Source of the DNA: Syntrophorhabdus sp.
Lineage (GTDB): Bacteria > Desulfobacterota > BSN033 > UBA1163
DNA: 8,484 nt
Assembly: GCA_020724025.1 (NCBI GenBank)
Contig: DYHU01000158.1
Span: 1-8,484 of the forward strand
Reading direction: 5' to 3'
Below the pieces are notes generated by a model, which was not told where the DNA came from, did not search any database, and was given only the letters and a program-made list of their open reading frames with translations. This document shows, one piece after another, positions 7,297 through 8,484 of this stretch (within the stretch, counting starts at the first letter, position 1; each line of letters begins with the position of its first letter). The position numbers and the translations under genes are program-made.

Positions 7297-7560
7297 ATGC
7301 CGACCGATATAGAATTTAGTCCACATTCTTTGTTGAAAATTAAGATATTGATATCTCATGGTATGGGTGTGTCAAAAGAAATTGTTGAAAATGTTGTTAG
7401 AACACCTGATAGAATAGAAAAAGGTTACAAAGAAAGACTAATTGCTCAAAAAGGTTTTGATGACACTCATGTTCTCAGAGTTATTTACGAAACATTGCTC
7501 GACAAGATTTATGTTGTAACGCTTTATCCGGGGAGGAGGTCCCGATATGAGAAAGATTAA
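7297..7560 (+). CDS. DUF4258-like small protein (possible toxin-type partner)
   Basis: The product has 87 residues with no signal or membrane segment. It has the shape of DUF4258 proteins: an early histidine (SPHSLLKIK, 8-16), an amphipathic helix with SKEIVENVVRTPDRIE (26-41), then strands HVLRVIYE (58-65) and KIYVVTLYPGRRSRYEK (70-86). The basic C-terminal GRRSRYEK is typical of small RNA- or ribosome-acting proteins, but the activity of DUF4258 is not established. The next gene overlaps it by 14 nt and is a DUF2283 protein; I recall these two families often occurring together, in the manner of a toxin-antitoxin or regulatory pair. Base composition is clearly more AT-rich than the genes to the left, which suggests a separate origin. 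The ribosome site is poor (GGGA far upstream of ATG). Confidence 0.65.
   Translation: MPTDIEFSPHSLLKIKILISHGMGVSKEIVENVVRTPDRIEKGYKERLIAQKGFDDTHVLRVIYETLLDKIYVVTLYPGRRSRYEKD
7532..7540 (+). promoter_or_regulatory. Ribosome binding site inside the DUF4258-like gene
   Basis: GGAGGAGGT lies 6-7 nt before the ATG at 7547. The same bases encode the Gly-Arg-Arg-Ser near the end of the upstream protein. This strong site, beside a weak one for the first gene, would favour excess synthesis of the second protein and makes the start at 7547 secure. Confidence 0.75.
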
Positions 7561-7756
7561 ATATAGTAAAGATGTAGATGCACTTCTCATTGAACTTTCA
7601 GATAAAAAGATAGATTATGCAGAAGAAGAAGGGCAGATGATTATCCATTTTTCTAAAGATGGAGAGCCGGTTCTTCTTGAAATACTCGATGCAAAAGACT
7701 TCATACTCAATTCTCTTTCCAGTCTTGTAAAAGAAAAAGAAGTAGCAATACCTTAA
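7547..7756 (+). CDS. DUF2283 family small protein (possible antitoxin-type partner)
   Basis: The product has 69 residues and fits DUF2283: MRKIKYSKDVDALLIELSD (1-19), then the acidic DYAEEEGQMIIHFSKDGEPVLLEILDA. The family pattern, in which YD..DALYI.LS is followed by a strand pair ending in ..G.IVGIEILDA, is easy to see. The family is uncharacterised to my knowledge. Its acidic, short character beside a basic partner fits an antitoxin or regulatory role, but that is inference. It overlaps the upstream gene by 14 nt in another frame and has the stronger ribosome site of the pair. Its TAA is followed by a non-coding, hairpin-rich region. Confidence 0.75.
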   Translation: MRKIKYSKDVDALLIELSDKKIDYAEEEGQMIIHFSKDGEPVLLEILDAKDFILNSLSSLVKEKEVAIP

Positions 7757-7798
7757 GAGCAAAAGAAGCAGTACTTTTTAAAACTGCCTGCAACGGAC

Positions 7799-7871
7799 TG
7801 CTAACAGAGTGCTTAAGGTTAGCACCCCCAAGGCTTTTCCCTTCTCAAGCACTCGAACCGTTAAATGGGGG
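7799..7871 (+). repeat. Interlocking inverted repeats, possible structured RNA or small element
   Basis: Three complementary pairs interleave in 73 bp. TGCTAAC (7799-7805) pairs with GTTAGCA (7818-7824). GAGTGCTT (7807-7814), which lies in the loop of that hairpin, pairs with AAGCACTC (7847-7854). CCCCCA (7825-7830) pairs with TGGGGG (7866-7871). Such nesting would give a pseudoknot or alternative folds. No family was recognised and no protein frame is convincing here. Confidence 0.4.
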
Positions 7872-7922
7872 AGGGACTGACACCACATAAAAAATTACCA
7901 TGATAATCTTGTTGAAGTAGAT

Positions 7923-8484
7923 ATGAAGAGATGCCCGTGGCGGACGACAAATGAAACCTATCTCAGGTACCACGATGAGGAATGGGGTACTCCGGTTCAT
8001 GATGAGAACAGGCATTTTGAGTTCTTAGTGCTTGAATCCGCCCAGGCCGGCTTAAGCTGGTCTACCATCCTCATGAAAAGAGAAAATTATAGAAAGGCCT
8101 ATGATCATTTCGATCCTGCTAAGGTTTCAAAGTACAATGATCAAAAAATAAGGAAATTATTATCCAATGCCGGAATCGTAAGAAATCGGAGAAAAATTGA
8201 GGCTTCAATCAATAACGCCAAATGTTTTCTTGCCATTCAAAAAGAATTCGGCAGCTTCGATCGATATATTTGGGGCTTTGTGAATGACAAACCCATCATC
8301 AACCGCCGGGGAAAAATCTCTGAAATACCCGCCAGGACTTCACTGTCAGATCAAATCAGTAAGGATTTGATTCATAGAGGCTTCCGATTTGTAGGATCGA
8401 CGATCATTTATGCCCATCTTCAAGCCATTGGCATTGTAAATGACCATATCGTCACCTGTTTCAGATATAAGGAGCTTTGCTCCC
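7923..8484 (+). CDS. tag: DNA-3-methyladenine glycosylase I (3' end cut by window)
   Basis: Tag removes 3-methyladenine from alkylated DNA and so starts base excision repair in the cytoplasm. I translated 187 codons from the ATG at 7923 to the window end; E. coli Tag has 187 residues, so only the last few are likely missing. The protein aligns with the E. coli enzyme almost without gaps. The zinc ligands Cys4, His17, His175 and Cys179 all fall at the same numbers, and so does the catalytic-pocket Glu38 in LESAQAGLSW. Other shared segments are RENYRKAYDHFDP (53-65), AGIVRNRRKI (83-92), YIWGFVN (115-121), SEIP (133-136) and RGFRFVGSTI (152-161). A stop lies 15 codons upstream with no better start between, so ATG 7923 is the start, with only a weak ribosome site. 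It stands alone after a non-coding gap and shows no functional link to the genes before it. Confidence 0.96.
   Translation, partial: MKRCPWRTTNETYLRYHDEEWGTPVHDENRHFEFLVLESAQAGLSWSTILMKRENYRKAYDHFDPAKVSKYNDQKIRKLLSNAGIVRNRRKIEASINNAKCFLAIQKEFGSFDRYIWGFVNDKPIINRRGKISEIPARTSLSDQISKDLIHRGFRFVGSTIIYAHLQAIGIVNDHIVTCFRYKELCS

Noticed and set aside
7799..7824. TGCTAAC...GTTAGCA as an integron attC site after the small gene pair
   Set aside because: The ends look like attC core sites, but they are only 26 bp apart, too short for an attC, and no L' and L'' boxes are seen.
7807..7824. CIRCE-like halves (GAGTGCT and TTAGCAC) before tag
   Set aside because: The halves are in reversed order and not 9 nt apart, and the neighbouring genes are not heat-shock genes.
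7780..7890. tRNA or tRNA-like gene, suggested by GGTTCGAG on the minus strand
   Set aside because: No T-arm stem flanks the loop-like motif, and no acceptor or anticodon arm can be drawn.

Overview
The window looks like a piece of a Gram-negative anaerobe, most likely a deltaproteobacterium (Desulfobacterota) or a relative. The grounds are a Tat-exported DUF362 protein beside a NapH/NapG-type polyferredoxin, a groES-groEL operon with a GGM-tailed GroEL, a LysR regulator of the CysL/CbbR-like type, and quasi-palindromic dispersed repeats of the GTCATTCC...GGAATCCAG kind that I associate with such genomes. This is an inference from gene content, not a phylogenetic placement.

Layout. 1-774 (minus): a LysR-type regulator cut by the window edge. 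775-1175: non-coding, with a small palindrome, one copy of a 160-bp inverted-repeat element and a strong terminator for groEL. 1176-3158 (minus): groES then groEL, transcribed leftwards from a 335-bp region shared with a rightward gene. 3494-4546 (plus): a secreted seven-bladed beta-propeller of the Reg_prop type behind a good sigma-70 promoter whose -35 lies in a 13-nt palindrome. 4547-4740: a second, inverted copy (137 bp) of the repeat element. 4741-7202 (plus): a Tat-exported DUF362 protein and, overlapping it by 4 nt, a 504-residue fusion of a NapH-like membrane ferredoxin to a NapG-like ferredoxin with an internal twin-arginine motif. 7297-7756 (plus): an AT-rich, overlapping DUF4258-like/DUF2283 pair that resembles a toxin-antitoxin or accessory cassette. 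7757-7922: a non-coding stretch with interlocking complementary segments. 7923-8484 (plus): DNA-3-methyladenine glycosylase I (tag), nearly complete at the window end.

How the parts may work together. The propeller, the DUF362 protein and the NapH-NapG fusion lie in a row on one strand, and all three are predicted to act at or beyond the outer face of the inner membrane. The fusion carries motifs for six iron-sulfur clusters plus two CxxxCP membrane motifs. It could pass electrons across the membrane to or from the exported DUF362 protein, which has no ferredoxin motif of its own. The substrate is unknown. The groE operon, LysR gene and tag look like ordinary chromosomal neighbours. The most unusual items are the internal-Tat NapH-NapG fusion, the paired inverted repeats around groE and the propeller gene, the Shine-Dalgarno-like loop hairpin in the groE leader, and the folded-looking region before tag.
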